Of a stretch of 13,529 nucleotides of DNA, positions 1-6,788 are shown piece by piece. The DNA is from Candidatus Sifarchaeum subterraneum (GTDB lineage Archaea > Asgardarchaeota > Sifarchaeia > Sifarchaeales > Sifarchaeaceae). The stretch spans positions 1-13,529 of the forward strand of contig JAECRX010000059.1 in NCBI GenBank assembly GCA_016292335.1. Reading direction: 5' to 3'. Every line of letters begins with the position of its first letter. The stretch's first letter is position 1. A program made the translations under genes and the position numbers. The notes beneath the pieces are model-generated. The model ran no database searches. It had not been told where the DNA came from and saw only the letters and a program-made list of their open reading frames with translations.

Positions 1-1
1 A

Positions 2-1375
2 AGTTCTATTGGTTATACAACTCCGCACCTCCCCTGGTATAACATTGGACTAGTTTATTCCGATTTAGGCGACCACGACAAAGCAATTGAATCCTATGAA
101 AAAGCAATTGAATTGAAACCGGACTATGCACTGGCATGGAACAATTTGGGCTTTGTTTATGGAGAGATTGGCGATAATGACAAAGCTCTTGAGTGTTATA
201 AAAAAGCTGTAGAATTTGATCCTGAATACGCACTTGCGTGGAACAATCTGGGTTTAACTTATGGAGACATGAACAAATACTCAAAAGCCGTGGAATGTTT
301 TAAGAAAGCTGTGGAAGTCAACCCAAACTATGCCGATGCTTGGAACAACATGGGAAACGCATACTACGATTTAGATGAGTATAATCTTGCACTTGAATGC
401 TATGAAAAGGCTTCAAGTTTTCCCGATTACATAAACTTACATTTTTCATGGTATAACAAGGGTCTTGTATATGAACGATTAGATAATGATTCTAAGGCTA
501 TCGAATGCTATGAAAAGGCAATTGAGATTAAGCCTGACTACATGAATGCACTGACTAGTTTGGCTGATCTCCACTCTAGATTATCCGATTATTCTCAGGC
601 AATTACTATTCGTGAAAAAATTGTTGGAATACTCCCTGATAATGCATACGCATGGTATGACTTGGCTGAAGCTTGCAGACTCAATGGTGAATATGATAAG
701 GCTGTTGATGGTTACAAAGAAGCAGTAGAAATAGATCCGGATGTTGATTATTTTTGGAATGATATGGGAGTTGCTTACAACAATCTAGGTGAAGATCGAA
801 AAGCACTTGCATCATATAAAAAGGCAGTAGAAGTAAATCCCGACTACGCATTGGGTTGGAACAATCTCGGGCTCACTTATGGTGATTTGGGAGAAAAATC
901 CAAAGCCGCTGAAGCGTATAAGAAGGCATTAGATATCGATCCCGACTATGCAGACGCTTGGAACAATCTTGGAAATATACACTATGATCTCGGAGAAAAC
1001 AATCTTGCACTGGAATGTTACGATAAGGCTACGAGTTATGAGGATTATCCAAGTTTACATTATCCTTGGTTTAATAAAGGTCTGATTTATGAAAGACTAG
1101 GTGAAACTTCCAAGGCCGCTGAATCCTATCTAAAAGCTGCAGAAGTCAATGAAAATTATGCATTAGCCTGGTATAATGCGGGACGTATCTTCAAACGGCT
1201 TGATGATTACAAACGGGCGGAAGAGTATTTCTTCAAGGCATTAGAACTTGATCCTAGCTATGAGCAGGATATTCGAAATCAAGGGGTTTCTCCTGAAGAA
1301 ATCTGGGGTAAAAAACTATTAGAAAGATTCAATTCGAAGGACTTTTATCTGGCATCCCTAGAAAAAGAGGATTGA
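2..1375 (+). CDS. TPR-repeat protein, 5' end outside window
   Basis: This is the C-terminal part of a tetratricopeptide-repeat protein. The frame is open to the left edge, so the TTG at 113 is not a real start and the N-terminus is missing. I count twelve consecutive 34-residue TPR units. They show the usual W-N-N-L-G-x-x-Y helix A, a K-A helix B and an acidic-P-[DN]-Y turn. They are followed by a non-repeat tail of about 35 residues ending in LEKED. TPR arrays form superhelical scaffolds that bind partner proteins; no catalytic domain is seen in this part, so the partner and role cannot be named. No signal peptide can be judged and no membrane segment is visible. The units are arranged in a higher-order repeat, given separately. 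The next gene lies about 220 bp downstream, so co-transcription is not obvious. Confidence 0.93.
   Translation, partial: SSIGYTTPHLPWYNIGLVYSDLGDHDKAIESYEKAIELKPDYALAWNNLGFVYGEIGDNDKALECYKKAVEFDPEYALAWNNLGLTYGDMNKYSKAVECFKKAVEVNPNYADAWNNMGNAYYDLDEYNLALECYEKASSFPDYINLHFSWYNKGLVYERLDNDSKAIECYEKAIEIKPDYMNALTSLADLHSRLSDYSQAITIREKIVGILPDNAYAWYDLAEACRLNGEYDKAVDGYKEAVEIDPDVDYFWNDMGVAYNNLGEDRKALASYKKAVEVNPDYALGWNNLGLTYGDLGEKSKAAEAYKKALDIDPDYADAWNNLGNIHYDLGENNLALECYDKATSYEDYPSLHYPWFNKGLIYERLGETSKAAESYLKAAEVNENYALAWYNAGRIFKRLDDYKRAEEYFFKALELDPSYEQDIRNQGVSPEEIWGKKLLERFNSKDFYLASLEKED
35..1168 (+). repeat. Higher-order TPR super-repeat
   Basis: Blocks of TPR units are repeated as larger modules. A distinctive unit with a slightly long linker and a [PS]-W-[YF]-N start occurs three times, with its Trp codon at 35, 449 and 1067. 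The spacings are 414 nt (138 codons) and 618 nt (206 codons). The difference is 204 nt, exactly two 34-residue TPRs. The unit before each of the last two copies also matches (A-D-A-W-N-N-x-G, then N-L-A-L-E-C-Y), as does the unit before that (W-N-N-L-G-L-T-Y-G-D). This suggests block duplication followed by gain or loss of two repeats. Confidence 0.8.
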
Positions 1376-1495
1376 ATTTTCAGAATGGGCTAAATAAGTA
1401 GCTCTATCTTGTAACCCATAACCTGCACATTTTTCACATTGTAAACAATATTGAGATTGGTTTCTTTGCAAACGTACATATGATATATTCATCAT
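1358..1495 (-). other. Small frame with CxxCxxC motif (doubtful gene)
   Basis: This is a 45-codon frame starting at tandem ATGs (1495 and 1492), antisense to the end of the TPR gene and the gap after it. It encodes Y-C-L-Q-C-E-K-C-A-G-Y-G-L-Q near its middle. That looks like half of a zinc ribbon or metal-binding knuckle; the C-x-K-C-x-G-Y-x-x-L-Q pattern reminds me of zinc-ribbon ends in some archaeal small proteins. There is no Shine-Dalgarno site and no second cysteine pair. It may be a fragment of a lost gene, a real microprotein, or chance. Confidence 0.22.
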
Positions 1496-1592
1496 TCAAA
1501 TTGGTAAAAACCCAAATTTCAAGTTGGTTTATTATTTCAAAATTTTACATTTTTATTCTACATTGCATTCAAGAGAAAAAAGTGACCAAAAC

Positions 1593-1907
1593 ATGAAATC
1601 CACCATGAAAAATCAAAATAAAACTATATTAAAGGTCATTGTAAAACCCAGGTCCACGGAAACAAAGATTTTGGAAATAGATGAGGAAAAAATAAAGTTT
1701 GGAGTGAAAGCTGTTCCAAGAAAAGGAAAAGCCAATAAGGAACTGGTAAAAGCAATTGCGGAACTTTTAAAAATTCCGACAAGCAAAGTGGAAATTATCA
1801 AAGGACATAAAACTCACGAAAAACTTGTAATGATCCAAAATATTTCGAAAGAAGAGGTTTTTGATAAGTTTAAAATGTCACTGGAGAACAGTAGAATTAA
1901 TCCATGA
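1593..1907 (+). CDS. UPF0235/DUF167 (YggU-like) protein
   Basis: This is a small soluble protein of the UPF0235 (DUF167, YggU) family, whose biochemical function is not established. At 104 residues from this ATG the length fits the family (about 95-105). The hallmarks are present: a first strand L-K-V-I-V-K-P-R-S, the central V-P-R-K-G-K-A-N-K-E-L loop-helix, then S-K-V-E-I-I-K-G-H-K and a final K-L-V-M-I strand. The frame is open upstream to a TTG at 1524, but those residues (hydrophobic and aromatic) are not family-like. An AGTGACC just ahead of 1593 could serve as ribosome site; ATG 1605 is the alternative. The last 11 bp overlap the end of the convergent Fe-S gene. Identification is firm, function unknown. 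Confidence 0.9.
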   Translation: MKSTMKNQNKTILKVIVKPRSTETKILEIDEEKIKFGVKAVPRKGKANKELVKAIAELLKIPTSKVEIIKGHKTHEKLVMIQNISKEEVFDKFKMSLENSRINP

Positions 1908-3048
1908 GTTCTAAAACTAGCTCGATAAGGTCGACTACACCAATTTTTTTCTCGTATTTAAGAGATGCTTCAAGTAAATTCATGTCACAAGCGGGGCAAA
2001 GTGATGAAATGGTTTGAACCCCAATACTTTCAGCTTCTTTCAATCGATTAAGTGCTATTTCTAATGATAAATCTGGATTTACTACTTTAAAACCTCCCCC
2101 ACCACCACAACAATGAGAACTCTCTTTATTATAGGGCATTTCCACGAATTTCAAGCTGGGAATATTTTCTAAAATTTTTCTGGGGGCTTCATAAACACCA
2201 CAGTATCTTCCTAGTTCGCAAGGGTCATGATAAGTGATACTTTTTGAACTTTTCTTAAAAGAAATTTTTCTGTTGTCAATTAAATCCATAATGAATTCAG
2301 AAGCATGTTTGACTTCAAAATCCATTTTTTCGCCCAACAAGATAGGATATTCTTGTTTGAAAGTTTTATAACAGCCAGGACATGAAGTTACCACTAAATC
2401 TGCACCTTTTTTCAATATATTCGTAACATTTTGTAGGGCAAGCTTTTTAGCAGTTGAATTATCCCCTAAAAGCAAGTATGGATTTCCACAACAAATTTCA
2501 TCTTCCCCGAGTATTGTAAAATCAATATCTGCTTTATTAAGAATTTGAACAAAAGATCTAGCAGTTTTACCTGGTTTTCCAAGGATTGAGGAAATACAAC
2601 CCACAAAATATAGTATTTTCGCATCTTTTTTTATGTTAAAATTAGTTTGACCTTCCATCCAGATGTTTCTGTCTTCTTTTGGAAAGTTGAATATATTCCC
2701 TGTTTCATCTATATCTCTTGAGAAGAATTTCACGACTGGAGATGGTATAGAAAGTTCAGAGTTTACAAAATGAGTTCTCATTTCCTTTAAAATGTGTGTT
2801 GTATCAAGACCACTAGGACAAACAACCTTGCAATGACCGCACAAAAGACAATCATAAATTCTGTCCACAAAATATTGTGAGTTCTCTTGAGCGAGAAGGT
2901 TATTTAAATAGGCATCAATTGTAACCATTTTACCTCTAGCGCTATATGTTTCATATCCTTTAAAAGGTAGTATAGGACAAACAGAGCGACATTTTCCACA
3001 TCTTACACAGGCCAATAACTTTTTTTTGTCAAAATTAGGCATGATCAT
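1897..3048 (-). CDS. HdrD/GlpC-type iron-sulfur oxidoreductase subunit
   Basis: This is an electron-transfer subunit with two ferredoxin-type clusters followed by two cysteine-rich CCG domains, the layout of HdrD, GlpC, GlcF and LutA-type proteins. Counting from the longer start at 3066, the [4Fe-4S] motifs are C20-x2-C23-x2-C26-x3-C30-P and C73-x2-C76-x2-C79-x3-C83-P. The first CCG domain has F-V-G-C, I-C-C-G-N-P and S-C-P-G-C. The second has D-P-C-E-L-G-R-Y-C-G, H-C-C-G-G-G-G-G and L-C-P-A-C. All cluster cysteines are kept, so it should be active. In the family such proteins pass electrons from a flavin dehydrogenase (lactate, glycolate, glycerol-3-phosphate) or reduce disulfides. No FAD subunit lies next to it, so the substrate cannot be assigned. 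I prefer ATG 3048 (383 aa) because an AAAGGA site sits 6 nt upstream; the frame extends to ATG 3066 (389 aa). Confidence 0.9.
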   Translation of the reverse strand: MIMPNFDKKKLLACVRCGKCRSVCPILPFKGYETYSARGKMVTIDAYLNNLLAQENSQYFVDRIYDCLLCGHCKVVCPSGLDTTHILKEMRTHFVNSELSIPSPVVKFFSRDIDETGNIFNFPKEDRNIWMEGQTNFNIKKDAKILYFVGCISSILGKPGKTARSFVQILNKADIDFTILGEDEICCGNPYLLLGDNSTAKKLALQNVTNILKKGADLVVTSCPGCYKTFKQEYPILLGEKMDFEVKHASEFIMDLIDNRKISFKKSSKSITYHDPCELGRYCGVYEAPRKILENIPSLKFVEMPYNKESSHCCGGGGGFKVVNPDLSLEIALNRLKEAESIGVQTISSLCPACDMNLLEASLKYEKKIGVVDLIELVLELMD

Positions 3049-3054
3049 TTTTTT

Positions 3055-3060
3055 TCCTTT
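3055..3060 (-). promoter_or_regulatory. Ribosome binding site AAAGGA deciding the Fe-S gene start
   Basis: On the minus strand, AAAGGA lies 6 nt before ATG 3048. It falls inside the codons that would follow the longer start at 3066, which has no comparable site. This favours 3048 as the real start. Confidence 0.5.
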
Positions 3061-3098
3061 ATCCATTTTGTTTTATGGAGAATCAATGATGATTTCAG

Positions 3099-3341
3099 TT
3101 GTTGTTTTATTTTTTCCTTTTGATAGACTTAACTGTTTTTCTCAAAATCGATGAAAAATTAAATATTGATAAATTTTTTGATTCTCTTGAACTTGTCTAC
3201 CAATTCAAAAATGAGATTTTTCCAATTTTAATGATAAAGCGAAAAAGTGAAAATTTTGTTGTTTTTAGAAATAAGTGTTACAAAATACCCGTGAGAAATA
3301 TTTCTGTTCTAGATCAGTCTCAGATTTCGATGGCAATTTAA
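3099..3341 (+). pseudogene. 80-codon frame, possible gene remnant
   Basis: I do not recognise this frame. It opens at a TTG without a ribosome site, so it is not a convincing intact gene. Its middle reads like protein (K-F-F-D-S-L-E-L-V-Y-Q-F-K-N). That stretch matches, in the same reading frame, the start of the decayed IS630-type transposase at about 6273 (K-F-S-D-S-D-E-L-V-R-stop-F-K-N), with 31 of 39 bases identical. It could be a second, more decayed copy of the same transposase N-terminus. The rest of the 3049-3451 interval holds only the promoter and ribosome site of the next gene. The divergent Fe-S gene begins just to the left, so its promoter must overlap the start of this frame. 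Confidence 0.25.
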
Positions 3342-3371
3342 CGGTTCATTTTTTCATAATTCGAACTTAGG

Positions 3372-3380
3372 TTTATATAA
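3372..3380 (+). promoter_or_regulatory. TATA box of the PH-like membrane protein gene
   Basis: TTTATATAA is the best TATA match in this gap. Initiation 22-27 bp downstream would fall near 3400, giving a leader of about 50 nt to ATG 3452 with a ribosome site, or a leaderless message from ATG 3401. Confidence 0.55.
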
Positions 3381-3437
3381 TTTGATGCCCCTTATTTTCT
3401 ATGAAAAAATCTGACTTATTTTCTCATGAGAAGTCTA

Positions 3438-3443
3438 AGAGGT
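3438..3443 (+). promoter_or_regulatory. Ribosome binding site AGAGGT deciding a start
   Basis: AGAGGT lies 8 nt before ATG 3452, good spacing for an archaeal Shine-Dalgarno site. ATG 3401 has no such site, so 3452 is preferred unless the message is leaderless. Confidence 0.5.
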
Positions 3444-3451
3444 ACAAAAAG

Positions 3452-4042
3452 ATGAGCTCTAACAACAGCAAACCACCATCACCACCACCCGAGGAACCCC
3501 CACCAATTATCCCCTTTCCACTGCCTGAACCAGCAGTTCCTCCTACTGAAACACCTCCAGTTCCAATAACGGAATATGTGCCCATTAAGGATTATCTCTG
3601 TGAAGACGAAAAAGTGGTTCGTGTTTTCAATACAAAGCCATTCCGTGTATTTACCACTAATCTCAGAGTTTTTCTTTACAAAAAGTCACCTGGATTAAAA
3701 CAGGTGGTGGAAATAGGTCATAAACATATCGCAGGGACAGAGCTTGTAACCCACATTCCGTTAAAATGGTTTGTTTCAGCGGGCATTGTCGTAGTTATTG
3801 CTGGACTTTATTATACAACAGATTACTTTGGTATAGCTGCACTTCTATCACCCTTTATCGTCCTATGGCAATTGCTCCTGCTTATTTCTGCCGTCGTAGC
3901 ACTAGCTGGTTTTTTTCAAATAAAATCAATGTTTGCAGTATTTGCAGATGGTCCAATGCCCCCGTATTTGATTGAAGCGAGAGGATTTGCAGGGTTAGAA
4001 GAATTCCTTCAGCTAATCAGAATTTACGATCGCAAATACTAA
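3452..4042 (+). CDS. Proline-rich membrane protein with PH-like domain
   Basis: This is a predicted integral membrane protein of 196 aa (213 aa from ATG 3401). Residues below count from 3401. Positions 25-56 are strongly proline-rich (P-P-S-P-P-P-E-E-P-P-P and further). Positions 62-117 resemble the first strands of a bacterial-type PH domain: a D-E-K-V-V-R-V-F strand, then F-R-V-F-T-T-N-L-R-V-F-L-Y, the T-N-x-R signature of that fold. Two hydrophobic segments follow (about 122-139 and 144-172). After them come a strand-like F-A-V-F-A-D stretch and a helix (G-L-E-E-F-L-Q-L-I-R) that look like the end of the PH fold. If so, a membrane hairpin is inserted into the domain. The proline-rich tail would sit on the same side as both domain halves, probably the cytoplasm. 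Function is unknown. The gene has its own TATA box and is convergent with moaA. Confidence 0.8.
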   Translation: MSSNNSKPPSPPPEEPPPIIPFPLPEPAVPPTETPPVPITEYVPIKDYLCEDEKVVRVFNTKPFRVFTTNLRVFLYKKSPGLKQVVEIGHKHIAGTELVTHIPLKWFVSAGIVVVIAGLYYTTDYFGIAALLSPFIVLWQLLLLISAVVALAGFFQIKSMFAVFADGPMPPYLIEARGFAGLEEFLQLIRIYDRKY

Positions 4043-4050
4043 CTTTAGAT

Positions 4051-4077
4051 TAAAAAGAAATATGTAGGGTTCCCCTA
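4051..4077 (-). terminator. Possible terminator after moaA
   Basis: The perfect inverted repeat TAGGG-TTC-CCCTA (4065-4077) lies between convergent genes. On the minus strand it is followed after a few bases by a T5 run (4052-4056). It could end moaA transcription; the hairpin is short, so this is tentative. Confidence 0.33.
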
Positions 4078-4123
4078 GGTTTCAAAAAGATCCAGATTTA
4101 CTTCTCCAAATAGATTACGAATA

Positions 4124-5050
4124 TCACTTTTTGAAAAAGGGTTCACGCAAGTCAACTGCAGCCAAAAATAGATTTTTCAAAACTTTGTCAGAAGCCCCAG
4201 CTCTTAAAGGCGATATTATATCCACGAGGTTATCGCAGCGATACAAACACGGCTTCAACTTTCCATCACTCGTAAGTCTAATTCTGGAACAATTAGCACA
4301 AAACTCCGTATTGTGCATTGGCCTCACAATTTCAACCTCAGACCCATTGTTCAGAAAGTATTTCCTTCTTTTGTGCATTTTTCTGACTGCAATTTTATTT
4401 GCTAAATTCCTAAGATAATCTTCTATAACATCTATATTTGTATGCAACTGTCGATATTTTTCTAGTTCACAACCCAATGAAACTAATTCAATAAGTTGTA
4501 AAATAGCACCTTTTTCTGCGGAGAAAGAAAGTAATTCGGGAACATCTTCCTCGTTGATATTTTTTAATAAGACAGTGTTTATTTTTATGGGATTTAAACC
4601 AACTGCACGCGCAGATTCAATACCCTCTAAGGCTTTATCCAATTTATCTTTACCAGTTATTTGTTTAAATTTTTGAGGATCAAGAGTATCCATGCTAATG
4701 TTTACTCTATCTAAACCAACGGATTTTAAGTCCTTAGCGTATTCCGCTAGTAATAATCCATTTGTAACCAATGAGATATCCTCTATCCCCTTAACCTTTG
4801 AAATAGCACTGACAATTTCAAGAATATCATTCCTTAAAAGTGGTTCTCCTCCTGTTATTTTGACTTTATGAATTCCGAATTCTGAAGCAATTTGGATGAT
4901 TTTGTGGATTTCAGCAGGGGATAAAGTTTGTTGAGTAGAACCTATTTCTCCTTCTCTATGGCAATAAATACAGTTTAAATTACAGTTTTGTGTCACAGAG
5001 ATCCTGAGATCATATAATTGCCTTCCAAATCTATCAATTATTGGTTTCAT
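4124..5050 (-). CDS. moaA: GTP 3',8-cyclase MoaA (molybdopterin biosynthesis)
   Basis: This is a radical SAM enzyme for the first step of molybdenum/tungsten cofactor synthesis: with MoaC it converts GTP to cyclic pyranopterin monophosphate in the cytoplasm. The protein is 308 aa, typical of archaeal MoaA. The radical SAM cluster motif is C23-x3-C27-x2-C30 and the SAM-binding G-G-E-P is at 67-70. The second, GTP-binding [4Fe-4S] cluster is C251-x2-C254-x13-C268, the MoaA hallmark that separates it from other radical SAM proteins. The N-terminus D-R-F-G-R-x-x-x-D-L-R-I-S is also typical. It ends in R-E-P-F-F-K-K, without the Gly-Gly tail of bacterial MoaA; from memory many archaeal homologues end this way. 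No other cofactor gene adjoins it. No strong ribosome site precedes the ATG, and the 252-bp gap upstream shows no gene. Confidence 0.95.
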   Translation of the reverse strand: MKPIIDRFGRQLYDLRISVTQNCNLNCIYCHREGEIGSTQQTLSPAEIHKIIQIASEFGIHKVKITGGEPLLRNDILEIVSAISKVKGIEDISLVTNGLLLAEYAKDLKSVGLDRVNISMDTLDPQKFKQITGKDKLDKALEGIESARAVGLNPIKINTVLLKNINEEDVPELLSFSAEKGAILQLIELVSLGCELEKYRQLHTNIDVIEDYLRNLANKIAVRKMHKRRKYFLNNGSEVEIVRPMHNTEFCANCSRIRLTSDGKLKPCLYRCDNLVDIISPLRAGASDKVLKNLFLAAVDLREPFFKK

Positions 5051-5279
5051 TCTGAATTCACGCTGAAAATTAATTATCCGAATTTTTTAATAAGTTATGC
5101 AAATCAATCTCATTTTTTTAATATGGACTATCAACTAGGGAATGAATTTTGTCTTTAAAAATTATATTAAAATAAGTTTCTGAGTATCAGTAGTATTTCC
5201 TTCAAAAACTTGTGAACAGGAAAATATCGAAAGAGAAACACCTTTTAAGGAATGTATTAAAGTAAAATGAGACTGGAGT

Positions 5280-5302
5280 AAAAAATGAAAAGCGGAAATA
5301 AA
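5280..5302 (-). terminator. U-rich end of the glycosyltransferase gene
   Basis: Just past the minus-strand stop the transcript would carry TTTATTTCCGCTTTTCATTTTTT, a U-rich tract of the type that ends archaeal transcription without a hairpin. The rest of the 5051-5279 gap shows no gene, repeat or clear promoter. Confidence 0.3.
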
Positions 5303-6091
5303 CTAGCATTTTATTGACTCAATATCACAAATAGGTCTGAAAGGCTCTGTTTTCAAGTGGAAGAAAATTCTAATTTTTTCGAAAAGTCTATGGAGATTTA
5401 AAATGTAACGTCTCCTCCAGCCAAAGAGATTTTTATGAAGGGCTTCGAGACTACCAAAGAAATAAGTGAGGAAGGTCTTAGATAGGTTCCATTTTTTGAA
5501 ACGACGGGATGATGTGTAGACAACTTCTCGTAAAATTCGAACTTTGCCATAGTTCATCGCTCTAACGCCTAGATCAATATCTTCGCACATTTTTACAGAG
5601 GGATCGAATCCGTTAATTTTTCTAAATATTGATGTACGTATGAACGCTGTGGGGCCACATGTAACTCCAAACCCCAATCTTGAGTAGATCCAAGCTGAGG
5701 AAAAGGACAAAAGGGACATAATAAACATTCGAATGTTGCCATCATAAAAGAGAACAAAGACGGTGCCTGCCACTAAATCCTTGTCTTCCTGTATTTTTGA
5801 GACTATTTTTTCTACTAGATTTGGTGGCAGATATGAATCGGCATCTACAAAAAATAAGATGTCCCCTTTTGCGTATTTCGCCCCTAAATTTCTACCAAAG
5901 GCAGGCCCTTTCTTTGGACCATGAACTATTTTTGCTTTGTTTTTTCTCGCTATTGGAACTGTCTTATCAGTAGATTTGGAGTCTGAAATGATAATTTCTA
6001 TGTTTTTGTGTGTTTGATTTTTGATTGAGTCAAGGCATGTTTGTAATCTTTTTTCCTCGTTTAAGGTGGGGATAATTATGGATGTCAGCAT
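5303..6091 (-). CDS. Family 2 glycosyltransferase
   Basis: This is a GT2 (GT-A fold) glycosyltransferase that would transfer a sugar from a nucleotide-activated donor, probably to a lipid or glycan at the inner face of the membrane. The 262-aa protein opens with the family signature S-I-I-I-P-T-L-N-E-E. It has the S-D-S-x-S-T-D-K-T nucleotide-binding segment and the metal-binding D-A-D at 83-85. After G-P-T-A-F-I-R it carries the C-E-D-I-D-L segment (E170-D171), which supplies the catalytic base in this family. Residues 120-145 are hydrophobic and may dip into the membrane; the C-terminus is basic and aromatic, without clear membrane helices. Donor and acceptor cannot be told. Start: GGGAGG (6101-6106) lies 9 nt before the ATG. 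No other cell-surface gene is adjacent. Confidence 0.92.
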   Translation of the reverse strand: MLTSIIIPTLNEEKRLQTCLDSIKNQTHKNIEIIISDSKSTDKTVPIARKNKAKIVHGPKKGPAFGRNLGAKYAKGDILFFVDADSYLPPNLVEKIVSKIQEDKDLVAGTVFVLFYDGNIRMFIMSLLSFSSAWIYSRLGFGVTCGPTAFIRTSIFRKINGFDPSVKMCEDIDLGVRAMNYGKVRILREVVYTSSRRFKKWNLSKTFLTYFFGSLEALHKNLFGWRRRYILNLHRLFEKIRIFFHLKTEPFRPICDIESIKC

Positions 6092-6136
6092 ATTTCCTTT
6101 CCTCCCAAATCTCGAACGGAGGGAAGAAATTTTTGT

Positions 6137-6147
6137 GTTATATGTTA
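6137..6147 (-). promoter_or_regulatory. TATA box of the glycosyltransferase gene
   Basis: On the minus strand AACATATAAC is centred about 50 bp before the ATG at 6091. Initiation would fall near 6115, leaving a leader of about 25 nt that carries the GGGAGG ribosome site. Confidence 0.45.
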
Positions 6148-6227
6148 GTGCCTCGTAGTAATAGATTGCAAACGCTTTTTAACTGTTTTTATTTCAGTCC
6201 TATTTGAAATGAATCGTTCTTGAGTGA

Positions 6228-6740
6228 TCCAATCAGAACTTGAATTTTTTCTCATATTTGCTTGAAACAATTAAAAAGTTTTCTGATTCTGACGAACTTG
6301 TCCGGTAATTCAAAAATCTTTCTACAGCCCATCTCATTTTTTCTGGATAGCTGTTAGTGCACAATATTGATGTTTTCGCATGTCATATTCAGAATATTAG
6401 TTCTAGATACTGTTTTGGATACTGGCATCGATTTCGAGTTTACTGATGCGAATTTTTCTGCCCAAATACACTTTATATATAGCAATGCATAAATCCCACG
6501 CGGTACAGGGCTTCATAAAAAATACACCGACAGGCTACAGTTGATCTACTTACCTGCTTAATCACCAGATTTGAATCCAACAGAGGGATGCTGGAGAAAA
6601 ATCAGAATTTATGTGACTAATAGCCATCTCCTTCACATAAAAGGTGGACTGAAACGTGCGGGCTCCTCCATTGTGGCACAGCATACCTCCCTCCTGAATT
6701 TGTCCGGTTATTTGTTTCTGTGCCTATATGTGGCTTGCAT
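6228..6740 (+). pseudogene. Decayed IS630-family transposase
   Basis: This remnant occupies most of the 697-bp gap 6092-6788, which has no intact gene. The clearest part is the C-terminal DDE region. Frame 2 from 6485 reads H-K-S-H-A-V-Q-G-F-I-K. A frameshift near 6520 leads to K-Y-T-D-R-L-Q-L-I-Y-L-P-A, a TAA stop at 6559 where the family has Tyr, then S-P-D-L-N-P-T-E-G-C-W-R-K-I-R. The L-P-x-Y-S-P-x-L-N-P-x-E box with the third catalytic acidic residue is the IS630 hallmark. The tail to about 6740 still reads like the family end (G-L-K-R-A). Upstream, 6240-6345 in another frame gives K-K-F-S-D-S-D-E-L-V-R-stop-F-K-N-L-S-T-A-H, resembling the transposase N-terminus. The central part is missing or unreadable, and I could not find terminal inverted repeats. 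Confidence 0.72.
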
Positions 6741-6773
6741 AATCTTTGTTTCGAGTAAATTACTGTTTAAATC

Positions 6774-6788
6774 GTTTTTAAAAAAAGG
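6774..6788 (-). terminator. T-rich end of the IFT52-like gene
   Basis: Directly after the minus-strand stop comes CC followed by seven T's (6780-6786). This fits a U-tract terminator of archaeal type; no hairpin precedes it. Confidence 0.4.

Noticed and set aside
6..284. Minus-strand 92-codon frame
   Set aside because: It is opposite the strongly supported TPR frame; its cysteine- and glutamine-rich translation mirrors the repeat codons.
3086..3092. ATGATGA resembling a C box of a C/D guide RNA
   Set aside because: No D box (CTGA) or C'/D' pair lies at suitable distance.
3766..3975. Second plus frame inside the PH-like protein gene
   Set aside because: It is a shadow in another frame, with no ribosome site and no recognisable content.
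4124..5050. Missing Gly-Gly end of MoaA read as truncation
   Set aside because: The C-terminal cluster is complete and the protein continues 40 residues beyond it to an R-E-P-F-F end like that of archaeal homologues.
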